The notes: generated by a model from the letters alone, not told the origin. A DNA stretch of 64,000 nt from Lithodes maja (GCA_037953745.1 JBAKBP010000698.1:1-64000); one strand, 5' to 3'; counted from the first letter of the stretch, positions 11,532 through 21,386 are shown. Numbers and translations: made by a program.

Positions 11532-14411
11532 ATGAACATAAATGTAGATCCGACAAGAACCAAAAATATTATTAAAGCGCGTTCCGTGAGTTCTAAAATA
11601 ACAAATTTAAAGGTTTTCTATGCAAAAGCTCGTAGCATACGCAATAAATTTTCAGATTTAGAGGAGCTAGTGTTTACAGAAAATTATGATGTGATTGGCA
11701 TAACAGAATCTTGGCTCAATACAGAAGATAGAGACTTTTTAGCAGAGTATTCACTTCCCGGTTATGTAATGTTTGAGAAAAGCCGAATAAATCGAAATGG
11801 AGGTGGCGTTTTACTTTATATCAAAGAAAGTCTTAACCCTACCCTCTTGTCAAAACCTCAAATTGTGAACGTCGACGCATCTTTTGTGCTAATAAAGAAT
11901 AATAAAGGTACCAAAATAATACTTGCATTAATATACAGACCTCCAGCTCAATCAGTGCAAACTGACCGAGAAATTTACGAACAAATTGCAGATGTAAGTA
12001 ACTCACAAGATACCGTAATTTTTGGTGACTTTAATTTACCTGTGACCAAGTGGGGCGATACTCTTACTTCACACTCCGGACATGACTTGTATACGAACTT
12101 GCAAGAGAGTTCGCTTTATCAATTTGTTGGAACGCCGACCCGTGGTAATAACGTTCTTGACATTGTACTTGCAACAAAAGAAGAATTAATAGAGAATTTG
12201 AATGTTGGTGATGAATTCAGTAACAGCGACCATCATACGATAACTTTCACTTTAAAGTTTACTAGTAACGAACCAAATAGTAGCATCGAAAAAGTCCCTA
12301 ATTTCAAGAAAGCAAACTTTCCTAAACTTAGAGCTATGTTTAAAGAAACTGACTGGAGCTTTTTAATTCACAATAACGACATAAATACATCTTGGAAGTT
12401 ATTCGAAGCCACTTACCTAAAAGCAGTGCAAGACTGCATACCATCGAAAACTCGGCGTCCAGGCCATAATAATAAGCCCAAATGGTGGAATAAAGATATT
12501 TCAAACTGCCTGCTTGCTAAAAAATTTGCTAATGATAGATTAAAATCCTCACAAAATGACGAAGAACGGCTGAAATTTGTAGAGCTACGACGCAAAGCCA
12601 AAAAGTTAATTAAGCAAAGTAAAAAGACCTTAGAGTTACATATTGCGAATCAAAGTAAAACAAACCCGAAAGAATTCTATAGTTATATCAGAAAGAAAAA
12701 AGTAGTTACTTCAACTGTTGGACCGTTAGTCGATGAAAATGGAGAATACACCAAAGACGAAGAACAAATGAGTAATGCCCTCAATACCTTCTTTGCATCA
12801 GTTTTTACAACAGAAGACCTCAGTGATATCCCTACACCATCGCCGATTCAGATTGATAATTCAGATGTTTTAAGCAATATCACCGTTACAGAGAGAGAAG
12901 TATTGAATTGTTTAGATAAACTCAAGGTAAATAAAACGCCTGGACCTGATATAATCTCGCCTAGAGTTCTAAAGGAAGCTAAGGATGAGCTCTCTAAACC
13001 ACTGACATTACTATTCAATAAATCCTTGCAGTCTGGAACTATGCCCGATCAGTGGAAGCTAGCCAACGTAACACCGATATTCAAAAAAGGCAGCAAATCC
13101 CTATCCAGTAACTATCGTCCAATTAGCTTAACCTCAGTTGTATGTAAAATGCTAGAAACGGTCATAAGAGACAGACTCGTAAATCACTTAGAGGAAAATA
13201 ACATACTTAAAGATACTCAACACGGCTTTCGTAAAAAACGTTCCTGTTTAACAAACCTCTTAGACTTCTTCCACGATATCCTCAACCTCTACGATGAGAG
13301 TAAAGCTGTAGATATTATATACCTTGATTTTCAAAAGGCCTTTGACAAAGTTCCCCACAAACGTTTACTGCTAAAACTAAAAGCGCATGGAATACAAGAC
13401 GGTGTGTTGAAATGGATAGAAAATTGGCTCAGCGACAGAAAGCAAAGAGTAGTCATAAACGGTAAGGCATCAAAATGGACCAATGTAAGTAGCGGGGTAC
13501 CCCAGGGATCGGTACTAGGACCAATTATCTTTCTAATTTACATCAACGACATAGATGAGGGTCTCACCTGTACAATCTCAAAATTTGCTGACGATACAAA
13601 AATTGCAAATAGCGTACTCTCAAAAGAACAAGTTGACGATATGCAACACAATCTAGATAAATTGTCATGTTGGGCCCAAATTTGGCAAATGAGTTTCAAT
13701 GCGGATAAATGTAAAGTACTACATATCGGATACCTAAATGAGAAAGCAAACTATTTGATGAATGGCACTCAGCTTAAGAATGTAAACAGAGAAACCGATC
13801 TGGGAGTAACAATATCGAGTAACCTAAAACCGAGTCAACAATGTTCAGAAGTTGTTAAGAAGGCAAACAAAATAATTGGCTTTATAGGCAGGTCATTTGA
13901 GCATAAATCCAAAGAAGTTATCCTAACCCTTTACAATTCCTTAGTCCGCCCTCTTCTGGAATACTGCGTTCAATCCTGGTGCCCTTATTACCAAAAAGAT
14001 ATAAACAAGCTAGAACGAGTTCAACGTAGAGTTACTAAAATGATACCTAGCCTAAAGAACAAACCATACGAAGAGCGTCTTAGAGAATTAAATCTATTTC
14101 CTTTAACCCAGCGCAGATTAAGAGGCGACTTAATTCAAGTGTTCAAAATCATCAAAGGCATCGACAATATGAACTGTAGTAAGTACTTCACTATCGACCA
14201 ATCTAATTACACGCGGGGAAACGGTTGCAAAATTATTGGTAAATCTTTTAACTCGCACGAATCTAAGAATTTCTTCTTCAATCGAGTTGTCAACTTGTGG
14301 AATGGGCTTCCCCGAAACGTTATAGACTGCATCACCGTTGATTCATTTAAACTCCGCCTAGACAAATATCTCGCATCAAACCCGCGACTGACTGCGTTTG
14401 TAAATGAATAA
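11532..14411 (+). CDS. Family C LINE ORF2: endonuclease-reverse transcriptase, intact
   Basis: Uninterrupted 959-codon frame. The frame is open further upstream to 11196, but that part overlaps the ORF1 remnant, so Met 11532 (MNINVDPTRT) is preferred. The endonuclease comes first: FYAKARSIRNK, ITESWLN, IFGDFNLPVTKWG and SNSDHHTITF. RT follows, with VNKTPGPDII, NYRPISLTSV, QHGFRKKRS, IYLDFQKAFDKVPHKR, SSGVPQGSVLGP and the catalytic FADDTKIA. The C-terminus has SWCPYYQKDINKLERVQRRV and WNGLPRNVI. No RNase H is present. This is a CR1-group architecture. The protein could be active, but the element's 5' end is truncated, so it probably lacks its promoter and full ORF1. Confidence 0.93.
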   Translation: MNINVDPTRTKNIIKARSVSSKITNLKVFYAKARSIRNKFSDLEELVFTENYDVIGITESWLNTEDRDFLAEYSLPGYVMFEKSRINRNGGGVLLYIKESLNPTLLSKPQIVNVDASFVLIKNNKGTKIILALIYRPPAQSVQTDREIYEQIADVSNSQDTVIFGDFNLPVTKWGDTLTSHSGHDLYTNLQESSLYQFVGTPTRGNNVLDIVLATKEELIENLNVGDEFSNSDHHTITFTLKFTSNEPNSSIEKVPNFKKANFPKLRAMFKETDWSFLIHNNDINTSWKLFEATYLKAVQDCIPSKTRRPGHNNKPKWWNKDISNCLLAKKFANDRLKSSQNDEERLKFVELRRKAKKLIKQSKKTLELHIANQSKTNPKEFYSYIRKKKVVTSTVGPLVDENGEYTKDEEQMSNALNTFFASVFTTEDLSDIPTPSPIQIDNSDVLSNITVTEREVLNCLDKLKVNKTPGPDIISPRVLKEAKDELSKPLTLLFNKSLQSGTMPDQWKLANVTPIFKKGSKSLSSNYRPISLTSVVCKMLETVIRDRLVNHLEENNILKDTQHGFRKKRSCLTNLLDFFHDILNLYDESKAVDIIYLDFQKAFDKVPHKRLLLKLKAHGIQDGVLKWIENWLSDRKQRVVINGKASKWTNVSSGVPQGSVLGPIIFLIYINDIDEGLTCTISKFADDTKIANSVLSKEQVDDMQHNLDKLSCWAQIWQMSFNADKCKVLHIGYLNEKANYLMNGTQLKNVNRETDLGVTISSNLKPSQQCSEVVKKANKIIGFIGRSFEHKSKEVILTLYNSLVRPLLEYCVQSWCPYYQKDINKLERVQRRVTKMIPSLKNKPYEERLRELNLFPLTQRRLRGDLIQVFKIIKGIDNMNCSKYFTIDQSNYTRGNGCKIIGKSFNSHESKNFFFNRVVNLWNGLPRNVIDCITVDSFKLRLDKYLASNPRLTAFVNE

Positions 14412-14640
14412 CTATATTTTATCCCCCCCTCAGTTACTAACCCATCTGTCCCCTACTAACTTCCTAATCCTGCCACGGACATTAGTTCCAGGGCAGTAAT
14501 TCCCTTTCCAATGTTCCCTTACCCACTCTAAACCACTGTTTGGACACTTGATCCTCAGTGTTTTGGAGGACAAGCAACCTAGAAGGGTCACTGGATCTGT
14601 TGTTGCTTGATTTCCTTTGTACTCCTTTGTACATATAACA
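14412..14640 (+). other. Family C 3' UTR and tail
   Basis: Non-coding 3' UTR that also follows the second copy (16583-16850), ending in TTTGTACTCC decamer repeats. About one and a half repeats are seen here and about four in the second copy. Such short 3' tandem repeats are typical LINE ends in the CR1 group. Confidence 0.75.
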
Positions 14641-14650
14641 CCTACACATA

Positions 14651-14907
14651 TAGGAGGCGGGAAATAACGAGCATGCTCACTCCCGCAATACAACTAGAGT
14701 AAGTACAACTAGAGTAAGTACACACACACACACACACACACACATACTCTCAATGTCCATGTATAAGATCACAGAGAGGAACAGAACTTATGTGGCAGAC
14801 TGTACATGATCATAAATAACATAACACCTCGTTCTTTAACCCTTACAGTACCGGCGACGTCTATTTAGTTTTATTGCAGCTTTACTCAGACGATTTTGTG
14901 TAGTTTA
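14651..14907. repeat. Family A tail, one satellite unit, then TTAA-MITE left end
   Basis: The last bases of family A (GGAGGCGGGAAATAACGAGC onward, with two TACAACTAGAGTAAG repeats) are followed by one CA run and a single satellite unit. That unit does not return to CA after GACGTCTATTTA but continues into GTTTTATTGCAGC and CAGACGATTTTGTG, which matches the interior of the TTAA MITEs. It therefore looks like the unamplified form of the satellite. Confidence 0.7.
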
Positions 14908-15360
14908 AGGGGAGGCAGACCGTTTTTCTGGACCCCCTTCTCCCTAATGTTTAGCCCCAGTAGTTTAAGGGATTATAAGACGATCAGCCCATTAGTTTGG
15001 CGATTTTAACACTTTTTGCCCCATTTCGTTGTCAATTTTAAGACCTTTAGTGCCATATAGGTGTCGATTATATCCTGGCGAGCGATAGCGAGCCTGCAGT
15101 TTTAAGAGGAACCGGCCTTTGGCCGGGACATTTTTCTACTGAAAAATGTACAAATTTATCTTGAGGGAAGTCTAGGGGGTGTTTTTCTAAGCTTGATGGA
15201 GGTCTAGGGAGGAAACTAAAAACAAATATATGTATAAATGAATTAATAGACCAAACAAACGGCCCATGCCCCCTTAAGATCTCCAAACTAATGGAGCGAA
15301 ACAAGGAAGACCCCATAAAAGACCTGCCCCGGACCAGATAGGGTTAAGGGAGCCCACCTT
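14908..15360. repeat. Dispersed repeat with TTTTAAGACCTTT blocks
   Basis: No gene is recognised. Repeated TTTTAAGAC(G/C)TTT-like blocks are followed by TGTCGATT and CCTGGCGAGCGATAGCGAGCC. A clear relative lies at 31434-31620 and the last part matches both arms of the foldback at 16868-17149. An AACCGGCCTTTGGCCGGG hairpin is present near 15110. Confidence 0.6.
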
Positions 15361-15361
15361 A

Positions 15362-16582
15362 GAGGAAAATAACATACTTAAAGATACTCAACACGGCTTT
15401 CGTAAAAAACGTTCCTGTTTAACAAACCTCTTAGACTTCTTCCACGATATCCTCAACCTCTACGATGAGAGTAAAGCTGTAGATATTATATACCTTGATT
15501 TTCAAAAGGCCTTTGACAAAGTTCCCCACAAACGTTTACTGCTAAAACTAAAAGCGCATGGAATACAAGACGGTGTGTTGAAATGGATAGAAAATTGGCT
15601 CAACAACAGAAAGCAAAGAGTAGTCATAAACGGTAAGGCATCTAAATGGACCAATGTAAGTAGCGGGGTACCCCAGGGATCGGTACTAGGACCAATTCTC
15701 TTTCTAATTTACATCAACGACATAGATGAGGGTCTCACCTGCACAATCTCAAAATTTGCTGACGATACAAAAATTGCAAATAGCGTACTCTCAAAAGAAC
15801 AAGTTGACGATATGCAACACAATCTAGATAAATTGTCATGTTGGGCCCAAATTTGGCAAATGAGTTTCAATGCGGATAAATGTAAAGTACTACATGTCGG
15901 ATACCTAAATGAGAAAGCAAACTATTCGATGAATGGCACTCAGCTTAAGAATGTAAACAGAGAAACTGATCTGGGAGTAACAATATCGAGTAACCTAAAA
16001 CCGAGTCAACAATGTTCAGAAGTTGTTAAGAAGGCAAACAAAATAATTGGCTTTATAGGCAGGTCATTTGAGCATAAATCCAAAGAAGTTATCCTAACCC
16101 TTTACAATTCCTTAGTCCGCCCTCTTCTGGAATACTGCGTTCAATCCTGGTGCCCTTATTACCAAAAAGATATAAACAAGCTAGAACGAGTTCAACGTAG
16201 AGTTACCAAAATGATACCTAGCCTAAAGAACAAACCATACGAAGAGCGTCTTAGAGAATTAAATCTATTTCCTTTAACCCAGCGCAGATTAAGAGGCGAC
16301 TTAATTCAAGTGTTCAAAATCATCAAAGGCATCGACAATATGAACTGTAGTAAGTACTTCACTATCGACCAATCTAATTACACACGGGGAAACGGTTGCA
16401 AAATTATTGGTAAATCTTTTAACTCGCACGAATCTAAGAATTTCTTCTTCAATCGAGTTGTCAACTTGTGGAATGGGCTTCCCCGAAACGTTATAGACTG
16501 CAGCACCGTTGATTCATTTAAATTCCGCCTAGACAAATATCTCGCATCAAACCCGCGACTGACTGCGTTTGTAAATGAATAA
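15362..16582 (+). pseudogene. Family C copy 2: 5'-truncated RT
   Basis: This starts at EENNILKDTQHGF, matching 13189 of copy 1, and is open for 406 codons to the same C-terminus. It lacks the endonuclease and first RT blocks. Motifs FQKAFDKVPHKR, SGVPQGSVLGP and FADDTKIA are intact. Only a handful of residues differ from copy 1, such as SDRK to NNRK and Leu to Ser at the YLMNG position, so both are recent. There is no ATG at the 5' end of the retained part; it is a dead-on-arrival insertion. Confidence 0.9.
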
Positions 16583-16850
16583 CTTTATCCTCCCCTCAGT
16601 TACTAACCCATATGTCCCCTACTAACTTCCTAGTCCTGCCACGTTAGTGGCAGGGCAGTAGTTCCCTTTCCAATGTTCCCTTACCCACTCTAAACCACTG
16701 TTTGGACACTTGATCCTCAGTGTTTTGGAGGACAAGCAGCCTAGAAGGGTCACTAGATCTGTTGTTGCTTGATTTCCTTTGTACTCCTTTGTACTTTGTA
16801 CTCCTTTGTACTCCTTTGTACTCCTTTGTACACCTCGCTTGTTTTCTCTT
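16583..16850 (+). other. Family C copy 2 3' UTR with decamer tail
   Basis: Homologous to 14412-14640, ending in about four TTTGTACTCC decamers (16775-16832). A 5-6 bp internal change makes a CCACGTTAGTGG palindrome near 16636. Confidence 0.75.
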
Positions 16851-16867
16851 TCTCTCCCTCTCTCTTT

Positions 16868-17149
16868 GGCTTGTATCTATGCGGCCCCATTCAGCCTACT
16901 GTTTTAAGACGTTTACCCCCATCCAGGTGTCAATATTTTCCTGGCGAGCGGTAGCGAGCCAGCAAATATATACTTTTATTTTGACAGTAAGCTAAATTTG
17001 TACATTTTTCGATAGAAAAATTTCTCCGGCAAAGCCGGATTTCTCCATACAATGCTGGCTCGCTATCGCTCGCCAGGAAGAAATCGACACCTGGATGGGG
17101 ATAAACGTCTTAAAACAGTTGGCTGAATGGGGCCGAATGGATACAAGCC
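16868..17149. repeat. Foldback element with 97-bp arms
   Basis: Arm 16868-16964 (GGCTTGTATCTATGCGGCCC ... TAGCGAGCCAGCA) is the inverted complement, with few mismatches, of 17053-17149. The 88-bp centre carries a small hairpin CCGGCAAAGCCGG. No ORF is supported. The arms contain the TTTTAAGACGTTTA and CTGGCGAGCG blocks of the dispersed repeat at 14908. Confidence 0.85.
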
Positions 17150-17214
17150 AGGGAAAGAGAGAAAAGGAGAAAGAGATAAACAAAAGTCGGTGACCCCCCT
17201 TAAGCCGGAATCAT

Positions 17215-17395
17215 AGGGGCCTTCAACTCTCTCCCTCCATCCATCTTTCCTTCATCCTATGACTTAAACTGGTTTAAACTTTGTGTGTCCAGGCATTTTG
17301 ACCCCAACTTCCCTTGAATTTGGCTCTGTCACTCTTTTGGCTTTGGGGGAGACACTCGTTACAGGCAACCTGCCTTTTGTTTCCTTCATACACAT
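17215..17395 (+). repeat. 3' fragment of family E LINE
   Basis: Matches the 3' end of the LINE at 60354-62755, including CCTATGACTTAAA, TGTGTGTCCAGGCATTTT and GGGGGAGACACTCG, ending at an ACACATAGA tail before the GATA/GA array. It is a 5'-truncated insertion with no intact coding. Confidence 0.75.
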
Positions 17396-17399
17396 AGAC

Positions 17400-17940
17400 A
17401 AATATTGGTACATAGATAGATAGATAGAGAGAGAGAGTGTGTGTGAGAGTGAGTTAGAGTTAGATAGATAGACATTTATATAGATAGCTAGAGAGAGAGA
17501 GAGAGAGTGTGTGAGAGTGAGAGTGAGTTAGAGTTAGATAGATAGACATTTATATAGATAGATAGAGAGAGAGAGAGAGAGTGTGTGAGAGTGAGAGTGA
17601 GTTAGAGTTAGATAGATAGACATTTATATAGATAGATAGAGAGAGAGAGAGAGAGTGTGTGAGAGTGAGAGTGAGTTAGAGTTAGATAGATAGACATTTA
17701 TATAGATAGATAGAGAGAGAGAGAGTGTGTGAGAGTGTGTGAGAGTGAGAGTGAGTTAGAGTTAGATAGATAGACATTTATATAGATAGCTAGAGAGAGA
17801 GAGTGTGTGAGAGTGAGAGTGAGTTAGAGTTAGATAGATAGACATTTATATAGATAGCTAGAGAGAGTGAGAGTGAGTTAGAGTTAGATAGATAGACATT
17901 TATATAGATAGCTAGAGAGAGAGAGAGAGAGAGAGTGTGT
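17400..17940. repeat. GA/GATA minisatellite
   Basis: About seven units of roughly 52-80 bp: GTGAGTTAGAGTTAGATAGA, TAGACATTTATATAGATAG and a variable (GA)n(GT)n run. Variation is mainly in GA length. Confidence 0.9.
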
Positions 17941-18219
17941 TCCTGTATGTTGTTGTTAAGTATCGAAAAGTAGTGTAAAGTGGCTGTTGTTGCCATAAAG
18001 TTATCTCCAATGAAATCATCATCACAACTGAACCAGTTGACTTAGAGAGCTCTACTTAACGCCATTCTACAGGTAAATAACACAGCTACGCTTGGAGATG
18101 CGCGGGAATGCGGAAGCAGTCAGAATAACAAAGATAGGGTAGCCTAGCCTAGACGTTTTTCGGCCAAAACACCCGGGTTTCGGGGAATATTTATGTAATG
18201 CGTAGCCGGGGCTGGAGGG
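17941..18219 (-). mobile_element. piggyBac-type MITE, one end intact
   Basis: The right end is CCGGGGCTGGAGGG followed by TTAA (18220-18223), the same terminus as the elements at 48777 and 51349. Internal sequence is homologous, in reverse, to 48777-49260 (shared ACTGAACCAGTTGACTTAGA and related blocks). The other end is cut off by the GA minisatellite. Confidence 0.75.
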
Positions 18220-18225
18220 TTAACA

Positions 18226-18589
18226 AATTATTGAGATATAAGTATAAGTCGTCCCGCTACACAGGATTATACCTTAAGTCTTTGTGGTAGATACTAGTTT
18301 TTTTTCTTCAAAGCTTCCGTATTCATTGCCGTAAATCTGCAACTATATTTCAAAGCCGCGCTAGTTTACCAGGTAGGTTAACCCAGGGACTGCGACGGTC
18401 CTTACGGAAGCACGGTACAGGAGCAACTTATAGAGAGGCCTTCCCAAGGGTTAAGTGCCCCATTAATTACTCCTTCCATTTGTCTATACATTAGGCTACC
18501 ATAGCACAGTTGGAATATATGTACATGCTCAAATTAATATGCAGGATTCTGTCCTGAAAACTCCCCAGGCCCACTTAGGGTCAACCTTT
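18226..18589. other. No recognised gene
   Basis: Mixed-composition DNA with no long ORF, no motif and no clear repeat that I can identify. Confidence 0.5.
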
Positions 18590-18755
18590 CCTGGTGCCTG
18601 GCACGGGGCTCGAACCTCTGAAGGGAGTTTAACCCTCCTAAAAACCCACAGGTTTTGAGATGCCTTGGGTGGGGTTCGAACCCTGGTTAGTGACCATGAC
18701 CATCATAGGTCAACCAGGCCCGCGCGCTAACCCACTGTACTACCACGGACGTACA
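18590..18755 (-). mobile_element. tRNA-like SINE relic
   Basis: Read on the minus strand it has an A-box-like TAGTACAGTGGG, a B box GGTTCGAACCCC, and a second B-box-like GGTTCGAGCCCC further down. This is the pattern of a tRNA-derived SINE. No clean anticodon arm can be drawn, so a functional tRNA is unlikely. Confidence 0.5.
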
Positions 18756-19027
18756 AAAGTATAGTAACCTTAGTCCTATTTGTAAGAACCAGGTGATAGT
18801 CTCGTGGTGTTTCACGTGATGAGTTTATTGGACTTCCCATCAACGACTATTTTACACTATACCTGACGTCAACTCGGGTAGTACATTATTGGGGTTGCGG
18901 GATATTTTCCAGGGCATTACAAACATATTTCGGTACAACATTTCCGCCGAGTAATCATGGCAATTTACCCTCAGCGGAAAATATACAAAGTCAAAAATGT
19001 TAGCCATTGTCCCATCCAAAATTAATG
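18756..19027. other. No recognised gene
   Basis: No supported ORF or repeat seen. Confidence 0.4.
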
Positions 19028-19105
19028 TACGAATATTTTGGCCACGGATGTTTTGGCCACGGATGTTTTGGCCACGGATGTTTTGGCCACGGACATTTTG
19101 GCTAA
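19028..19105. repeat. 16-bp tandem repeat
   Basis: Four to five copies of TTTTGGCCACGGATGT in direct tandem. The minus-strand translation (RGQNI repeats) is not a gene. Immediately after, at 19106-19140, lies a reversed piece of the foldback core found at 19681 (CCCAAATGGTAGAAATATTA). Confidence 0.85.
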
Positions 19106-19145
19106 CCCTTCCCAAATGGTAGAAATATTAGCTTGATTACTTGCT

Positions 19146-19550
19146 GTCTCTCTCTCTCTTCGCCGCAATGTTGCATCCCTCTCACTATTCTATCGCTACT
19201 ACAATAATCAGTGTTCCTCAGAGCTCTCTCAGTGTATACCACCTCCTCTTCGTAGAGCATGTAGCACCCGTCTTGCAACACAATCCCACCCCTACTCTGT
19301 GCAACTCTCCAACCCAAGAGTGAAATTAACATTACTCTGTCTTTCTTCTATTTAACAGCTGAGATCTGGAACTCTCTCCCAGAATCAATATTTCCCTCTT
19401 CCTATGACTTAAATTGCTTCAAACTCCGTGTGTCCATGCATTTGGGCTCTAACGTCCCTTGATTTTGGCCCTGTCACTCTTTCAACTCTGGGGGAGGCAC
19501 TTGCTACAAGCAGTTCTGCCTTTTGTCTCCCTCACTCACATATAAAACAA
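19146..19550 (+). repeat. 5'-truncated family E LINE fragment
   Basis: Close match to 62400-62780, starting within the RT C-terminal region (CGCCGCAATGTTGCATC) and covering the 3' UTR to an ACATATAAAACAAAAAAAG tail. It has the equivalents of WNSLPES and DLNCFKLRVS but with indels, so there is no product. Confidence 0.8.
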
Positions 19551-19680
19551 AAAAAGTGGTTTGTGAGTTATAGAGGTTACTGTACAAGAGTGTTGGCCTA
19601 CTTATTTGGAACAGGGTATAAATGATTCTACCTATAGAGATCCTGTAATATAAAGGCCTCCATGCACTATGAATATGCAA

Positions 19681-19896
19681 ACTATAGTCTATTCGCTGTA
19701 AGTAGGTGAGAAATCATGACCTCTATCCTCTGTAACTCAAAAACGACTAGAGTAATCGAGCTAATATTTCTACCATTTGGGAAGAGTCAGTCAAGGAATA
19801 GATGTGGAATTTTACAGCCCATTTGCTCTAGCCCCTTTTGAGTTACAGAGGATAGAGGTCATGATTTCTCGCCTACTTACAGCGAACACACTATAG
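19681..19896. repeat. Foldback MITE bounded by CTATAG, copy 1
   Basis: Arms 19681-19742 and 19836-19896 are inverted complements (CTGTAAGTAGGTGAGAAATC ... against GATTTCTCGCCTACTTACAG). The centre includes ATTTCTACCATTTGGGAAGA and TTTTACAGCC. Both ends carry ACTATAG. It is non-coding. Confidence 0.85.
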
Positions 19897-19914
19897 GTGT
19901 TTTGTGCAGGCTTA

Positions 19915-20331
19915 CCCGTCGTGTATGGGTGTGATGGAAGCTTAGCACAATTGATTGAAACCGTGTATTAGATACGGTTAAATATGGTATGATAGTGTAT
20001 GAGGGCCTTAACCCCTTCTGTACCCGTCGTGTATGGGTGTGATGGAAGCTTAGCACAATTGATTGAAACCGTGTATTAGATACGGTTAAATATGGTATGA
20101 TAGTGTATGAGGGCCTTAACCCCTTCTGTACCCGTCGTGTATGAGTGTGATGGAAGCTTAGCACAATTGATTGAAACCGTGTATTAGATACGGTTAAATA
20201 TGGTATGATAGTGTATGAGGGCCTTAACCCCTTCTGTACCCGTCGTGTATGGGTGTGATGGAAGCTTAGCACAATTGATTGAAACCGTGTATTAGATACG
20301 GTTAAATATGGTATGATAGTGTATGAGGGCC
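19915..20331. repeat. 108-bp satellite, about 4 units, ending in a MITE
   Basis: Units start at 19915, 20023, 20131 and 20239, exactly 108 bp apart and almost identical. Each ends GGGCCTTAACCCCTTCTGTA and starts CCCGTCGTG. The last unit continues without a break into the complete TTAA MITE at 20336. Because 108 is divisible by three the minus strand shows a false 36-residue repeat ORF. Confidence 0.95.
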
Positions 20332-20335
20332 TTAA

Positions 20336-20549
20336 CCCCTTCTGTATCGGCGACGTTTTTTCAATTATATATTTGGTACAGTATATGGAGACGATTTAGT
20401 GCAGTTTAGGACGGATTTGTTGTAGTAGAAAGGGTTGAGGGAGATAGTTCGAAGCCTGTTAATTGCTGGAAACCCATTTTATACCGAATACAATAGTCTA
20501 ATAGTAGCCAGAATAAAGTTAAAAAGACGTCTCCTTGGTAAAGAAGGGG
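20336..20549. mobile_element. TTAA-bounded MITE (GTACCGGCGACGTC family)
   Basis: Flanked by TTAA at 20332 and 20550. Terminal inverted repeats read CCCCTTCTGTATCGGCGACG on the left and CCCCTTCTTTACCAAGGAGACG on the right complement. The right arm has TTCTGGCTACTATTAGAC in complement. Non-coding, 214 bp. TTAA duplication and CCC(C/T) ends fit piggyBac-type mobilisation. Confidence 0.85.
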
Positions 20550-20606
20550 TTAAGCGGGAGTGGACATCTATTTTTGGGGTAGCCATTTTGGAGACTCAAT
20601 AATTAA

Positions 20607-20682
20607 TCCTTCTAGTACCGGTGCCGTCATTATAACTTTATTCTGGATTATAAATAAAAACACGTCGCCGGTACAGAAGGGG
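20607..20682. mobile_element. Internally deleted TTAA MITE
   Basis: Only the two ends remain: TTAATCCTTCTAGTACCGGT on the left and CGCCGGTACAGAAGGGG on the right, 76 bp in all, with TTTC in place of the right TTAA. Confidence 0.75.
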
Positions 20683-20739
20683 TTTCAATATTCACGGCAC
20701 TCAATTAATTTATCTTCCCGATGTACTGTTTGAGTATGT

Positions 20740-21160
20740 AGGCTTATGTATGTATGTATGTATGTATGTATGTATGTATATGTCTCAGGCACATACCCCA
20801 TAGCTGGGGGTGGCCGACTCCAGACAGAGCCAGAACAGAGACAATAAAACAAAAATACAAATACAAATACAAATTCACACACATCTAGATCGCCCAGGAG
20901 AAGACCCAAAGACCAAGGATCACTAGGACACACTCCAGCACTCCCCCGGACCCAGACATCCCAGAGAAGTTCCAGTTTCAGCAGGCAGACATGCAGCGGA
21001 GCACAGTGCACACCACAATGCCCGCCCACCACACATCCAGGCATGACCCTTCATACATACCGGTTCCCAGGGCCAGGTGCCTGACGGACTATTATCTAGT
21101 CCAACTGGGCAACAGGCACCCGACCCCTTCTCCCAAACAACGGTGTTTTCACTCATCTAG
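20740..21160 (-). repeat. Dispersed repeat with GAGTCGGCC core
   Basis: A TATG microsatellite and then, on the minus strand, a segment with GTGAATTTGTATTTG, GGCTCTGTCTGGAGTCGGCC and GGGGTATGTGCCTGAG. Related copies lie at 46480-46720 and 49670-49830. No ORF with a recognisable product. Probably a SINE-like or LINE 3' repeat; class unknown. Confidence 0.6.
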
Positions 21161-21169
21161 GCCTATTCA

Positions 21170-21386
21170 CTATAGGTAGCGCCAACGAACTTGACAATTA
21201 TCTGGACCCCTTAACTTCTTACAATTCAAAATGAATGAAAGCAATCGGGATAACATTTCTACCATTTGGGAAGAGTCCACCAGGAAATAGGTGTGGACAT
21301 TTACAGCCAGTTTGTTCAAGGCCCTTTTGAGTTACGATGAGGCAAGGGATCGAGATAATTGTCAAGTTCGTTGGCGCTAACTATAG
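21170..21386. repeat. Foldback MITE bounded by CTATAG, copy 2
   Basis: Inverted arms of about 60 bp (TAGCGCCAACGAACTTGACA against TGTCAAGTTCGTTGGCGCTA). The centre ATTTCTACCATTTGGGAAGA is shared with the copy at 19681, but the outer arms are unlike that copy. Confidence 0.85.

Noticed and set aside
15068..15316. 82-residue minus-strand ORF
   Set aside because: Lies in a dispersed repeat without domain or homologous frame in its relatives.
19877..20272. 131-residue ORF made of 36-residue repeats
   Set aside because: It is the 108-bp satellite read in a frame that happens to be open.
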